DNA of 64,000 bases from Cristatella mucedo (GCA_009760855.2 WPIO01000011.1:2408501-2472500), one strand, 5' to 3'; shown: positions 1-12,055, numbered from the stretch's first letter. Notes: a model not told the origin generated them from the sequence alone. Numbers and translations are program-made.

Positions 1-60
1 TCTACACAGGGACTAAGTTTTCTTATGATGCTGTACAAATGAATTTACTCTATTTATTTA
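1..60 (+). repeat. Truncated tail of LINE-tailed SINE/LINE at window edge
   Basis: The first 60 bases resemble the 3' tail shared by the SINE and LINE copies elsewhere in this window: a 'gggactaagttttctta' stretch, then 'tgctgtacaaatgaattta'. A second copy of the tail lies at 1335-1375. The element body would be outside the window. Confidence 0.35.
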
Positions 61-1334
61 TGTTACTTATAGGACCCTAAGCCTGCAATTTAGGTATTTA
101 AGCTGTGTTTCTGATATCTCTCAATGCTTTGACCAGTGTTTTTTAAATAATTTGTGTCCTTTTGACTTAATTCACACGGTCTTGGTCTTATAAGTTAAAT
201 GCCTGAATCTTCCAGTTATACTTAAATGCAGTCACTCTTATCCTAAGCACTGTGTCAGTCTGCTTGAAAGCATCGCTGTCGTTCAGCTCAGGTTTTTTGA
301 ATTTACTCCAAGTTGAATTAGCACTGGACTTTGGCTTTGCCCACCGGTTAAGATAACGATTGCATGCATGAGTGTAGAAAATGCCTCCAGGGGCTTACCT
401 AGCACAATAGAGGGCAACGTTTCGCCGAGACATTGCTATGCTTGGATATCAGCATCGTCTGTTTCTTTAACTTGGGCAGTCGTGTAATAAACACTGTTAT
501 CTCTCTCGCATGTGCCAGAGTTGTGTTTCAACCAGCTGATAATGCTGCCACTGATAATGCTGCCACTGCGTAGCCAAAACATATGGCTCTGTCAGGAGGA
601 GGAATCATAGGGTGAAGCACGTGTGAAGAGCCAGCGAGTCGCTGGCTCTTGATCTTCCATCGTTCCTTTCCAGATCATTGGCTGTGATTGCTGGTCAGCA
701 CTTGATGAAGTCTTGCATTGGCAGAGCAACAAGCTGGCCCTTACCACGCCTTCATCTTGCTGCTTGTCAATGGCAATGCTTTGTCGTGGCAATGCACTTT
801 TTTTCACCACTGCTCAGTATGAGCACTGGTTCTTTCGTTTTGTTTGTTAGTTCGAACGATGCTATCACGTATTTTCTTGCAGTCGACAGAGATGTGCCGG
901 TAGCACCAAGTCACGCCTCCGGCAATATTCAAGCTGGCCAATCGAGCAGGTCTATGCATCAAGCCACTTTAACGAGTCTTTTCTCAAAGAAACTTGGAGC
1001 TGCTCTGCAGCAACCCGGTATGCAAAAGTCTCAACTGGCATATGATGCAAGCTGAACCACCGAGTCACCTCCACCTTCGGTATTACTGTGCTGTCTGTCT
1101 AACCCCCCCCCCCACACTCAAAAGAAATGGCCGAAAGACAGCCAGCAACATTCTTTATAGTGAGCGCATAAGCGGAATTACTGTGGGTGAAGTCAATGCC
1201 AGCGCAGGCCAAGTGCTGTGCCTTCACTAAATTGTTCGACATAGAGGTTGTTTTCAAGAGTGAAATGTTATCTTTTGTTCTTCCCTTGCCTGCTTGAAAG
1301 CAAATGGTTGCAGCCACATATGACCACCCATTTT
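61..1334. other. Non-coding flank, nothing recognised
   Basis: No exon with family resemblance was seen. Open frames here are short, overlap on both strands and lack conserved motifs. It presumably lies in an intron of, or upstream of, the USP1-like gene whose N-terminal exons are not in the window. Confidence 0.4.
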
Positions 1335-1378
1335 AAGTTCTCTTGGATGCTATACAAATGAATTTTATTTATTGCAAG
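1335..1378 (+). repeat. SINE/LINE tail remnant
   Basis: 'ttaagttctcttggatgcta' followed by 'tacaaatgaattttattta' matches the 3' tail seen at 1-60 and in the SINE copies at 25.1 and 59.7 kb. No tRNA-like head is attached. Confidence 0.4.
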
Positions 1379-2763
1379 CCCCCTGCAAGGGGTTGATAAC
1401 CGCGACAGCTCTTCGGCTGCAATGAACGTAGGGCAGTTGAGTCAGTAGCCGATCTTTGCCTTTTACTTCATACGAAGCCGTGCTGCATCGGCCTGTCGAC
1501 CCTCGTTGGCTTTACTGTTACTATTTGCATTCCACGTTGGCCTCCGAAGCCTTGAGTAAGTCAGGTCTTGCTGGGACCTGCCACGTTTTGTGAGCATAAG
1601 TTATAAATGTTGTACCTCAACAGGCTGCAAACATGTAGATCGATGTATCGATGGTCAACAAATTGGAATGCAAGTGATACGCATATGATGCAGAGATTGG
1701 TAAATTTGTTGTGTTTGGAAATGTTGCTTTCGATTTACTTTCAGTTTAAACATGGTTTGCATTATCATTTTTTAAAAGCTTTACTTTTATGTGAAAATCA
1801 TCAAAATTTCAGATCCCATTTCCAACATGTTTATCTTTGGAACTTTTGTACCCTAAACAATATTCCATTTTTGTTACAATCCCAGTATTTTCTCAAAATG
1901 TACGCTTACTACCTGTAGCTTGCCATAGCCTAATTGTTCGTTTCTTAACGATTGGCAGTATTTCTGTACTACGTTTAGCTGTCTCATACAAGATAGCGGA
2001 AAATTTTGAGCCATATTGAAATAAAACTAAGTTATGGGAAGGTCGAAGCTTGGAATAGTTTTGCAAGATCTTAGGAAATGAACGATGGCGTAAATGATTG
2101 CGGAAAAAAAGGTGCCCGATCGACACTAGCTGATTTTCAACCTCATTTATAAAGCAGCAGAGAAACCTTTAGGGCTATCACCACTGCTTGCAATAAATGA
2201 TCGCCCACTGCAGGACTCGAAGAGAGAGAGTACCCTACCCCTGGGCTATGACCTGGGGAAACTGCACTTCAACCACCTATGAACAAGATGAGGGTCTAGC
2301 AAGAAAGTCAACTGTCCTTTTAAGCGGAAAGGGGTGGATGTGCGTGTTTGTGTGTGTGTGTGTGTTCGCGCAGTGCATAAAATAGAGTGCTGCCCGTAAC
2401 GATTGCCCGATTGAGGCAAGGTGTAGCCATTCCACTTTTAATAAAAGGTTCGGCCCTGCTCTCAGTGAATTCTGTGCTATGCACTGGAACGTCAGGAAGT
2501 GGGTGCAAATTGGCAACCAATCAGCGTAGGTTCGTGTTTAAGAGCCGGTTACGAAAGCAGCTTTGTAGTTGCAAACAGAGAATGAGAGCATTAGCTGTAA
2601 AGCCTCGAAGCGAACTGTGCGCAGCGGCTGCTGCTTTTCCTTTTTCCCTAGTACAGTAATGCATGCATTCTTGGCTGAACTCCTTGGCTGAACTCCAGCC
2701 CCTCGCATTTCATTGCTTTCCGAATTCGCCGTCCCTTTGTTGTCATGCTATTGGAAGTTTCAG
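1379..2763. other. Non-coding, with a short TG repeat
   Basis: No gene was recognised. A short (TG)n run lies at about 2346-2365. The segment ends in a pyrimidine-rich stretch and a 'gtttcag' acceptor in front of the first visible USP1-like exon. Confidence 0.4.
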
Positions 2764-5498
2764 GATCCGTATTGCAATGTAACAATCGGTGCGACCATGC
2801 GTTGGCAGGAGAGCCGCTGGCCGTTGCTGATCAGCGTGCCCTCGAGGCACCCCGGGGCGATGCTTCGGACTGCATGGAACATGCTGAATCCGACGCCTGC
2901 CTCCAACATAGCGATGCTGCTGGTGTGGCTAAATCTGCCGACCGGCTGCACAGTGCACCCGACGACTGCTGTGCCATCGCAGCAGTCGAGCCAGAGCTGC
3001 TGGCTGCAGACATTACAGACAGGTAGTGTACGTCATAATACAAGTCATCCATCAGCTGTCGTTGCCGGTTTTTGCCCTATTCGAGAAATCGTTCGTTGTG
3101 ACGGCTCATCCTGCAGCTGCTCACGATGATTGATGATCATGGTGATTGATCATCATTGATGATTGATCATGATTGCTCGATCGATTGCTCGAGCAATCAT
3201 GATCGATCGATTGATCAAATCATTGCAATCGAGCAATCATGATGATTGATGATCATCAGTTGCTAATGATTGCGCATCATGAGCAGGCTCGGATTGATCT
3301 GTAGCTGTAGTCTGTCGCCGCTGCTACTGCGGCAAGCAGACCTCGTTCATCTGCCGTCAGGCGCTCAGCTCCTAGGAGCACTTTCTCTGGTGGCTAGTGT
3401 GGCTAACGGCCGCTGCGTGTCTGTCTGCCGCTCTAAAAGCTTTGCTATGTTAAGCTCGTATGTTGCTATAATCGGTTCTCCTCGGCGTCTATCCATTCAT
3501 CTAGGGCTGCTGCTGCTGCTAAGCAAACTCAGGGAAGCTTGAGCCGCATGCTGCTGTTTCTCACAATCCAACTGCTGTCATTGCAGGCTCTTTCAAGGTC
3601 GAGTCACGGTTAGGACCCGGTGCCTGGAGTGTGAATCTAGTAGTGATCGAGGGGACGTTTTTGCCGACGTCATTGTCCCAATAAGGAGGGTGGCAGGCAC
3701 CGGCGCCGTTAAGGAAGCAAGCAGCGGAGGCTGCAGCGAACGCTCCTCAGACGATGATGGATACGACAGCGACGCGAGCAGCCGCTTCGGCAGCAACACC
3801 GATGGCAAGTGTCTGCGAGCCGCTCTCCCCCTGCCGTGCTTTTTAACATTTTGACGCTCGGACGTTTGTCACGGGCGAGCCGCCGGCCGTTTGCAGGCGA
3901 ATCGTGCGCCGGTAACTCAGCCGTCATAGCCAAAGCATTCTGTGAGCGGGAGTTTCTGCAGGGAGAGAACAAGTACTACTGCGAACGCTGCATGCATCAC
4001 ACAGAGGCGGACATCTCGACTCGCTATGCAAGTCTTCCTCCCATTCTCACCGTCCATCTGAAGCGCTTCGCAGCAACGCACGGGTGAGAAGGCGGGGCTG
4101 GTGGTGAGCCGCGGTAGCTCGCTCTGCCTGCTGCTTGACGTGCTCACTGCCTTGTGCTCCCAGCCCCCCTCCCCGGCACGTGCTGGGAGCACGTGCCCAC
4201 TCGAGCGCTAATTTATTGTCCTTGGATGACTTGAGGATGCAAGGACAACTGGTGCACCAGTTCAGCTAGATTTGAAGGGCCCAAGACATGGCCCACCGTA
4301 TGGGAGATGCGACAAAGAGACTGAAATAAATAGCCAGATGCAACTCGCACGATACAAGGCGAGTATGGCTCGCCCTGTATCGTAGGAAAGCAGCTACTTG
4401 CTGTCATGCTGGCTCAATTTGTGCTGCACTTGTCGACCAATGACAGCAGCAACATCGTCCCGGCCCACCTCTTAGTGCACGATGTGCCCCGAGCATTGTC
4501 ACTATGTGTGAGGCGGACTCGTGCTGCTCCTGATTCTTCCTTTGCTACTTGGTAGGCTCGCGAGACGGTCGCAGGCGTTGGTCTCGTGGCCTGCCTTTCA
4601 GAGAGTTGCTGCGGCAAGCTCGTGCTGCATGGCGCGCAGCAAATGTCGAGAATAGGATTTTTTGCCGATCGGGCCTGGGTGTAGAGATAGCAGTAAGGTG
4701 CAGAGATTGCAGTGAGAGGCACAGATAGCAGTTAAATAGCACGAGGTGTTCGATTGCGTGCATGTTTCGCCATCAAGTTGCATTGCCCGTGCACCCGGTT
4801 GCTGCCTGCGTCGTGCTGCTTGCTGCATTCGACGCCCATCGGCCGTTGCATGAAGGTTTATCACGCTCCGTTCTTGCTGCTGCCAGGGCCGGCTACAGTG
4901 TGCTGCAGAAGCTAAGCGATCACGTGCCGACGCCGCTCGTGCTGCCCTGCGTGGTATGCCACCGCGGCTCCGACGACGAGCAGCCTTGCACCGACGGCAG
5001 TCACAGGTGCGGCAAGCGAGCTCCGCTTGAGCCGACGCTACTGACGGGCCATCCTGCTTTGCCGTCTGCTCTCGGCTGTGACGGCAAACCGCTTTGCGTT
5101 AAAGGTACTTCCTCTACGCCGTCGTCGTTCACGTGGGCTCGACGCTGGATCTGGGGCATTACATTAGCTACGTCAGGGTTGCAAAAGGGTCGCACGCCTC
5201 CGACAGTACGAGCCAGGACGGCGAGCTGGGCAGCGGAGGCAGCAGCTGCGACGAGCAGCTCGCGTGGGTGACGCTCGACGACGACTGTGCCACCGTCAGC
5301 AGCATCGATGCTCTGCTAGCAGCCACCGGCAGCAGGGCGACGCCATATCTCCTGTTCTACTGCAGGGGTGCGGCTCGCCGCTGCAGCGCCGCCGTGTCGG
5401 CTGCAGCTGGACTTTGCAGCGGCGCCTGTCACTCACTGACAGCCGTCAGTCCCGAGCTGCTGCTACCTCGTCCGGAGCCGAATCGAGACTATGATTGA
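2764..5498 (+). CDS. USP1: USP1-like ubiquitin-specific protease, C-terminal part, 5 exons
   Basis: Exons 2764-3022, 3587-3804, 3921-4083, 4887-5006 and 5105-5498 join in one frame (383 aa visible, stop at 5496). Every junction keeps phase. The product resembles the C-terminal half of USP1, which in animals removes monoubiquitin from FANCD2 and PCNA together with the WD40 protein UAF1. Visible motifs, in order: 'LFQGRVTVRTRCLECES' with the first zinc-knuckle CxxC; 'GENKYYCERC' with the second CxxC, followed by 'HHTEA'; 'LPPILTVHLKRFAA'; 'HVPTPLVLP'; the catalytic-His box 'DLGHYISYVRV' (His codon 5157); and the acidic box 'WVTLDDD' leading to 'TPYLLFYCR'. The catalytic-Cys box is not present and must lie left of the window. 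The insert between the two CxxC motifs is acidic and Ser-rich, as expected for USP1. The start of the first exon is the least certain boundary. No canonical AATAAA was seen after the stop. Confidence 0.85.
3023..3586 (+). other. USP1-like intron with palindromic ATCATGATTG tract
   Basis: The donor 'gacag|gtagtg' and acceptor 'cattgcag|gctc' keep phase 2 and join 'AADITD' to 'LFQGR'. The intron holds a stretch (3125-3262) built almost entirely of gatt, gatc, atca and tcga words that form nested inverted repeats. Confidence 0.7.
3125..3262. repeat. Nested inverted repeats, low complexity
   Basis: A perfect 15-bp inverted repeat (3166-3180 against 3189-3203, 8-base spacer) lies inside a longer region of tgatca/gatcga/caatcat words that can pair in several registers. 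It is intronic. Confidence 0.8.
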
Positions 5499-6340
5499 TG
5501 CTGCTGCAATCCCGCAGGAATCCCCAGCCGGACGATGGGATGCGATGGGACCCGAATGCTCGACTGGTGACGGCTTTGTGGGGACCGCAGCAGCCCATGC
5601 TCTCGACAACGTTGTGCCAGCCCTTCTGTGTGTCGGCCGTTTTCTATGCAGGCTTTGCTGACTCTCGACGACAGATCTCTTGACCTTATCTCTTTACCGT
5701 ACAGGGTCTACTGCACAAAAACGAGTCCGTGTAAGCTGTATGTGCTGCTTGATTGATTGACTGATGCACCGATTGGCCTTGGCCTTCAGCAAGAGCAGTG
5801 TACAGGGGAGAGAGCATTGCATTAACTGTGATAAAATTATGTGCACGGTGCATATATTTTGCCTCGCATCTCTTCTCGATCACGGAGACTCGCTAGAGTC
5901 ACTTGTTAGACCACGCGAGCATAGGCTGTGCTCTCTATCACTTAGGCATCACATAATTACCTCGCGGCTGCTGTCGTGAGCAGCAATGTGAATTTACAGA
6001 GTGAATTTATTAGCAGCCACTTCATCAGCCAACGTATCTTGCATTTCAGATGTAGCAGAGATGCTCGCTGTAGGAATTTGTCGGCTTTAGACACCTGCTG
6101 GCTTTTCAGAGCAGCTCCCAGTCCTGTAACGGTACATGACCGCGGCTCAGTTGCACACTGAGTCGTGTACTTTATAAGAGCCTGTCAACAATTTTTTCAT
6201 GTCAAAACTTCAAACCTAGCATTTCCGATTTAGTAAGGACTTGATGCTTATCACTCCACCGAGTCAAAACAGTCGCGACTGCTTAATGATCTGTTCAGTA
6301 ATGCTGACGTGTGTAAACTCTCTTTGCCAGCTCTACTCAA
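5499..6340. other. 3' flank of USP1-like gene, nothing recognised
   Basis: This should hold the 3' UTR. No canonical polyadenylation hexamer was found close to the stop; a 'gataaa' near 5830 is the nearest variant. No other feature is seen before the LINE block. Confidence 0.4.
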
Positions 6341-6344
6341 TCTT

Positions 6345-6935
6345 CATTCAATACTAATGGTCTCCCAAGTCCTTGGAAGACCATTAGTATCGATGGTCCC
6401 AGGTCCGAAGTCAAGTCGGCCACTTTCAGCTTCTTATCACGGCAGCAATTTGGGAAAATTGGCTCTGCTAGAATGTCTCCTGTTGAATCAGCTCGAAATC
6501 TAGGTATCATGTTCCAAGCTGACTTCTCGTTAGACGACCACATCAGCTCCACAGTCAAATCTGCCTACTTTCAACTACATAACATGGCTGTTGTGACATC
6601 CCGACCTGACTTCTGTAACTCGCTTCTTACTGGCCTACCGGCATGTGCATTCAGGCGATTGCACCTTGTGGAAAACTCGGCAGCTAGGCCTGTCTGTCAG
6701 GCTTCGCAGTTGCCACATCACACCAATTCTCGCCGACCGGCACTGGCTACCAGTCAAGCGACGGATCGACTTCAAGGTTTTGTCGCTCACTTTTAGGTCA
6801 CTTCATTCTTTGGCTCCAGCCTATCTCTCAGATATACTCCCCCATCAGGCCAAGCATCGTACCACCCTGCTTTTGGGGAATCTAACAGTTTACCAATACC
6901 TCGTACAAACCTGAAATCTTTTGGACACCGTGCAT
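6345..6935 (+). mobile_element. LINE (L2/CR1-like, family A) fragment, decayed
   Basis: The translation shows 'MSPVESARNLGIMF', 'DDHISSTVKSAYFQLHN' and 'FCNSLLTGLPACA', the same C-terminal reverse-transcriptase region as the better copies in the window. There are frameshifts and an internal deletion after the 'FQLHN' block. It abuts the tail of the next, opposite-strand copy. Confidence 0.85.
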
Positions 6936-6937
6936 TA

Positions 6938-8015
6938 TAATATTAATACACTTGATAAAGCACCCTCAGAGAACTCAATCTCTCTCTAGGCGCTTTACAT
7001 TTGCTGCAAAATGCTTGCTGCAAAAAGGGAAATGCAATTGAATAGGGAGTAAAATCATGCTTGAAAAACAAACAAAATGAATAACATGGTTAGGGGTTAC
7101 ATGCACTGGGTCAGCATGCAAATGTGGTTAGTGGCAGCATGCACAGTGTCAGTACGAATAAGCACATCAAGGACGAATCACAGGGACCCACTAAATGCTG
7201 TCCTAAATAGGTGTGTTTTTAAGTTTCTTTTAAATGTGGTCAGGTCAGGGGATGTTCTGACGCAGGTCGGGAGGGAGTTCCAGGCTGTGGGAGCATACGA
7301 GCTAAATGCACGGTCTCCAAAAGATTTGAGGTTTGTACTAGGTATTTGTAGACTGTTGGATTCCGAAAAGCGAGTGGTACGATGCTTTGCCTAATGGGGT
7401 AGTATATCTGAAAGATAGGCTGGAGCCATAGAATGAAGAGACCTAAAAGTGAGCGACAAAACCTTGAAGTCAATCCGTTGCTTGACTGGTAACCAGTGCA
7501 GGTCGGCGAGAAGTGGAGTAATGTGGCAACTGCGACGCTCACGACAGACAAGCCTGGCTGCAGAGTTTTGCACCAGCTGCAATCGCCTGATCGCACATGC
7601 TGGTAGGCCAGTAAGCAGTGAGTTGCAGAAGTCGAGACGGGATGTCACGAATGCATGGACCAACTTAGACGTGGTATCCTTATCTAAACAAGCCCTAATT
7701 TTAGCAATGTTATGAAGCTGAAAATAGGCTGATTTGACTGTGGAGCTGATGTGGTCGTCTAACGAGAGGTCGCTTTGGAATATGACACCTAGATTTCGAG
7801 CTGATTCAACTGGAGATATGCTGGCAGAGCTAATTTTGAGCGTCAGCCTTTCCAATTTCTGAATCACACTGGGTTTGCCCATAACTAGTAAGTTCGTTTT
7901 ATCATCATTTAGTTTTAGAAAATTTGCTGCCATCCATGTGCGGATGTCATCAATACATGCACCAAGTGAGTTGAGAGAATTCGAGGTGCTCGAAGGCTGG
8001 AAGGGATCAAAGCAT
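6938..8015 (-). mobile_element. LINE family A, 5'-truncated copy
   Basis: On the minus strand this encodes the RT C-terminal region ('MAANFLKLNDDKTNLLVMGK', 'VTSRLDFCNSLLTGLP', 'HITPLLADLHWLPVKQRID') from about 7933 to 7391, then a 3' UTR and a tail with a stem ('aaagcgcc' type) and ATT-rich end at 6938. Positions 7070-7935 are almost base-for-base the same as 8735-9600, so one or both insertions are young. Confidence 0.9.
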
Positions 8016-8370
8016 TCAGTTCGTATGTCCCAAAGCCTGGAACTCCCTCCCGACTTGCGATGGAATATCCCCTAACTTGACCACATTTAAAAAGGAACTT
8101 AATAAACACCTATTTAGGACAGCATTTAGTGGGTCCCTGTGATTTGTCGTTCATGCATTCATGTGCTTATGCGTGCTGACACTGTGCATGCTGCCACTAA
8201 CAACACTTGCATGCTGATCCTGTGCATGTCACCCCTAACCATGTTATTCATGTTTATCAAGCATGATATTAATCACCATTCAAACGGGTTTCCCTTTGCA
8301 GCAAATGTAAAGCACCTAGAAAGAGATTGAGTTCTCTTTATCAAGTGCATTATTATTATTATATTAAAGA
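8016..8370 (+). mobile_element. LINE family A, 3' end only
   Basis: It begins inside the last coding part ('FVCPKAWNSLP'-type sequence) and runs through the 3' UTR to 'attattattata'. It starts exactly where the minus-strand copy ends, so the two form a head-to-head pair. Confidence 0.85.
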
Positions 8371-8705
8371 AAAGGGGAGCAGCACACGTGATTCAGGAGG
8401 GCAATGCAACAAGTGAGAGGCATAGAAACAGGAAGTTGAGAGTTTGTTGGAGTCGGCAAAATGATACCAGAAATCGTAAGTGTGAATTTTAATTTAAGTT
8501 GAATAAGTTTCACATTCACTTGGATCAATAAAGAAAAGCTTCTGCACCAGACATGCAGACCCATCTGAAAGAAAGAATTATAATTAATTAGCTAATTCAT
8601 TGTTCTGTTCATGGGCCTGCACGAGGAGGTTGAATCCAGTGCAGGAGTTTAGCTAAGTGCGAAGGAGCTAAGCACCGGCGGGCCAAGTGGGTAGACTTTG
8701 GAGCC
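8371..8705. other. Non-coding spacer with a possible SINE head
   Basis: No gene is seen. 'gggccaagtgggtag' near 8680 looks like a Pol III A-box, but no convincing B-box or tail follows. Confidence 0.3.
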
Positions 8706-10045
8706 TTATTATTATAAAATCATGCTTGAAAAACAAACAAAATGAATAACATGGTTAGGGGTTACATGCACTGGGTCAGCATGCAAATGTGGTTAGTGGC
8801 AGCATGCACAGTGTCAGTACGAATAAGCACATCAAGGACGAATCACAGGGACCCACTAAATGCTGTCCTAAATAGGTATGTTTTAAAGTTTCTTTTAAAT
8901 GTGGTCAGGTCAGGGGATGTTCTGATGCAGGTCGGGAGGGAGTTCCAGGCTGTGGGAGCATACGAGCTAAATGCACGGTCTCCAAAGGATTTAAGGTTTG
9001 TACGAGGTATTTGTAGACTGTTGGATTCCGAAAAGCGAGTGGTACGATGCTTTGCCTAATGGGGTAGTATATCTGAAAGATAGGCTGGAGCCATAGAATG
9101 AAGAGACCTAAAAGTGAGCGACAAAACCTTGAAGTCAATCCGTTGCTTGACTGGTAACCAGTGCAGGTCGGCGAGAAGTGGAGTAATGTGGCAACTGCGA
9201 CGCTCACGACAGACAAGCCTGGCTGCAGAGTTTTGCACCAGCTGCAATCGCCTGATCGCACATGCTGGTAGGCCAGTAAGCAGTGAGTTGCAGAAGTCGA
9301 GACGGGATGTCACGAATGCATGGACCAACTTAGACGTGGTATCCTTATCTAAACAAGCCCTAATTTTAGCAATGTTATGAAGCTGAAAATAGGCTGATTT
9401 GACTGTGGAGCTGATGTGGTCGTCTAACGAGAGGTCGCTTTGGAATATGACACCTAGATTTCGAGCTGATTCAACTGGAGATATGCTGGCAGAGCCAATT
9501 TTGAAAGTCAGCCTTTCCAATTTCTGAATAACACTAGGTTTGCCCATAACTAGTAAGTTAGTTTTATCATCGTTTAGTTTTAGAAAATTTGCTGCCATCC
9601 ATGATCGGATGTCATCAATGCATGCAGCAAGTGAGTTGAGAGAATTTGAGGTGCTCGAAGGCTGGGAGGGATCAAAGCAAAGGTACAACTGAGTGTCATC
9701 CGCATAGAAGTGAAAGCCTAGATTGTGCTTGGCAATCACATCAGCGAGAGGGAGAGTATAAACGGTGAAAAGGACCGGACCTAGCACAGAGCCCTGAGGT
9801 ACTCCATATTTTAGAGGTACTTCAGATGATCTTTGTCCATTCACGTCAATACTCTGGAGTCTCCCACAGAGATAGGACCTGAACCACTGCAGAGCAGTGC
9901 CAGTGATGCCCAGGCGAGACGAGAGGCGCTCTAGAAGTACTTTGTGATCGATGGTATCAAAAGCTGCCGAAAGATCGAGCAAAGCAAGAAGAGACACTCT
10001 ACCCTTCACTTGTATCAGCTGACCAGTAGCAAGCCACACCACTGA
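8706..10045 (-). mobile_element. LINE family A with uninterrupted RT frame
   Basis: The minus-strand frame 10042-9056 (about 328 codons) is open. It shows RT motifs in order: '[20 protein letters not shown]', 'GVPQGSVLGPVLFTVYTLPL', the catalytic 'FHFYADDTQLY', then 'MAANFLKLNDDKTNLLVMGK' and the conserved C-terminal block ending 'YLSDILPH'. The known role is target-primed reverse transcription. The 5' part (endonuclease and N-terminal RT) is missing. The 3' end passes straight into ATT repeats without the roughly 100-base hairpin tail of its sister copy. Confidence 0.92.
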
Positions 10046-11425
10046 GAGCAGCAGACGACGGTCGGACCGGTAGAAAGGAATGCCAAGCCACGGAGCAGCT
10101 CATGCCGTGACATTCGCACAGCCTTCAAAGGGATGCAAACTTGCACCACACCAATGTCCGTGCTCGAGGCAGCGATTGCAGCGATCGTTGAATTCACCTA
10201 GGTACGGAGCGGATCGAAAGAATCAATTGTCAAGTCCTTGACATTCACTATCTTCAAGACGCGTCCAAAGACGTTCTAAAAAGAAGAGCACGCTGCTGCT
10301 GCTGCCGCCGCCGCTACTGCACGTATGGAAGCATTTTGCCTACGAAAGAAGCAGCACTCAGAGTTCCAGCACAAAAAAAGAGGTTGCATTGGGCGGGGCT
10401 GAAACACGTGACCGCCGGCAGCAGTCTCCGAGCTCTCTACTAGAGGTTTCGCAGGGAAAACGAGCTAACCAAATGATGCAAGTGGCACAAGGAGCCACGA
10501 ACGTGGCGGCCGAAAGCTTGACATGCATGGCGCACGCAGCAGCGGTTCAAATGTGTCTGATGTGGTGCCGGCATGGGTGCCCCGGCGATCTGGCTAACCT
10601 GACGAACAAAGCAGGGTTCCAGCCTTCCACACAGAAGGGTGGCGCCTGTCTGCTTTCAAGTTTTGTGAGACATTGCACAAGCAGTGGCCTTTCCAAACTT
10701 TATTGTATAATCAGCGACTACATTTCTTTGATCGAAGATAGCTGTAATCTGTAATAATGATGCTTAAGCACAATGCATGCGATAAGAATTTTTGACTGCT
10801 TGGTGAAATCATGGCATCTTATGCACCCCACAACAAATCTCCGGGTGCTGTATTTATTCCGAGTGCTTTTCAAGCTCAGATAAGTTTCAGCTCTTACATC
10901 AAGCTTTAGATCAAACAGGACATGTCGATTTTTCTGCTTGTCTGTATGTTTTCAACCGACTGCAATTTCAATTTTTATCAAAAATCACGGTTCCAGAGCA
11001 ACTGAGTAACGGGAGTAGACAAAATGACAACTGGCAGAGTTAACATACAAAGTTGCTGTTAAATGACGCATAGTGAGTAGAAGAATTCATTGGTACTACA
11101 TCATGCAAGCACTCGAGGATTCATTATTCTTTCAACATCCCTTGTCGCCGGTGAATTTAGAATTTAAGCAGAGAATATGCAGTCATTTTGCTGAAATTTA
11201 AGCAAGCGGGCTGGCATACGACCTTTCATAAACGACTAGATGCAATTCTTGGGATCATTCAGAGCTACTCGTTTCCTTGCAGAGACAGTTGGTACGAGGC
11301 TTACTGGCTGAAAATAGCTAGACTATTTGTATGAGCAGTAATCTCGTCTGGCTAATAGCTGTTTATAATTTAATACCTTAGGTAAATATCTCTCACTTTG
11401 AATATCCGTGGTTATGCACAGCGAT
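10046..11425. other. Non-coding, nothing recognised
   Basis: A small (CTG)/(CCG) cluster lies at 10290-10317. The longest plus-strand frame (10389-10754) has no recognisable motif and low-complexity start context; I do not call it a gene. Confidence 0.35.
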
Positions 11426-11945
11426 GTCACCTTTGCTGGAAGAGCTAGGATGGTTGCCGGTTGAGCAAAGGATACAGAGCAAAGTTCTTACGCTGAACCC
11501 ACAAGGCCCGCCACGGCTTGGCTCCTTCATACCTAGCTGAACTGCTGCATCAGTTTCAGCCTGTTCGCACCCTCAGGTCCTGTGTGGACAATAAATTAGC
11601 TGTCCCATTCCACCGCTTAAAGACAGTTGGCGACAGAAGCTTTAGCTCTGCAAGTCCTAGACTGTGGAACTCGCTTACACAATTCTTACGCAACGACATC
11701 TACTCTCCTACTGCCGACTATGGCACATCTTTTTCAGCGGTCCCGAACTGCTACTTCTATGCTACTCACTACCTCAACTGCTCTCCTGACTCTGCTATGC
11801 TTCCCACTTTCTCTTTGTTGCGTGACACGAAGTCTGTTGGCTAGCGAATGCGTACCGAAAGCCGCTTAGGCTGTGAGTGCGCTATACAAAACTCTCCTGC
11901 GTAACACCCACATGGTCTTTATGACTTTGTGGAATTACTGACGGA
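11426..11945 (+). mobile_element. LINE (family B) 3' fragment
   Basis: 'MAPSYLAELLHQFQP' and 'VGDRSFSSASPRLWNSL' are the typical end of an L2-like ORF2. The downstream UTR (11700-11940) is shared with 61.06-61.31 kb, which defines a second LINE family distinct from family A. Stops interrupt the frame. Confidence 0.8.
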
Positions 11946-12055
11946 GATACATTTTCATAGCGACCAAAACTGATGGTATGTGATTTCATCAAGATAAAGC
12001 TGTCGTGGCAACACGAACGATATTTCTACTTGAATGGCAATCGTTTGCCGAGACA
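11946..12055. other. Short spacer between LINEs
   Basis: No feature is seen between the family B fragment and the following family A copy. Confidence 0.4.

Noticed and set aside
1-2700. USP1 catalytic-Cys (GNTCY-type) exon
   Set aside because: Searched by eye in the plus-strand frames; the closest match near 488-500 does not encode the box.
10389-10754. 121-codon plus-strand ORF
   Set aside because: No recognisable domain or homologous pattern.
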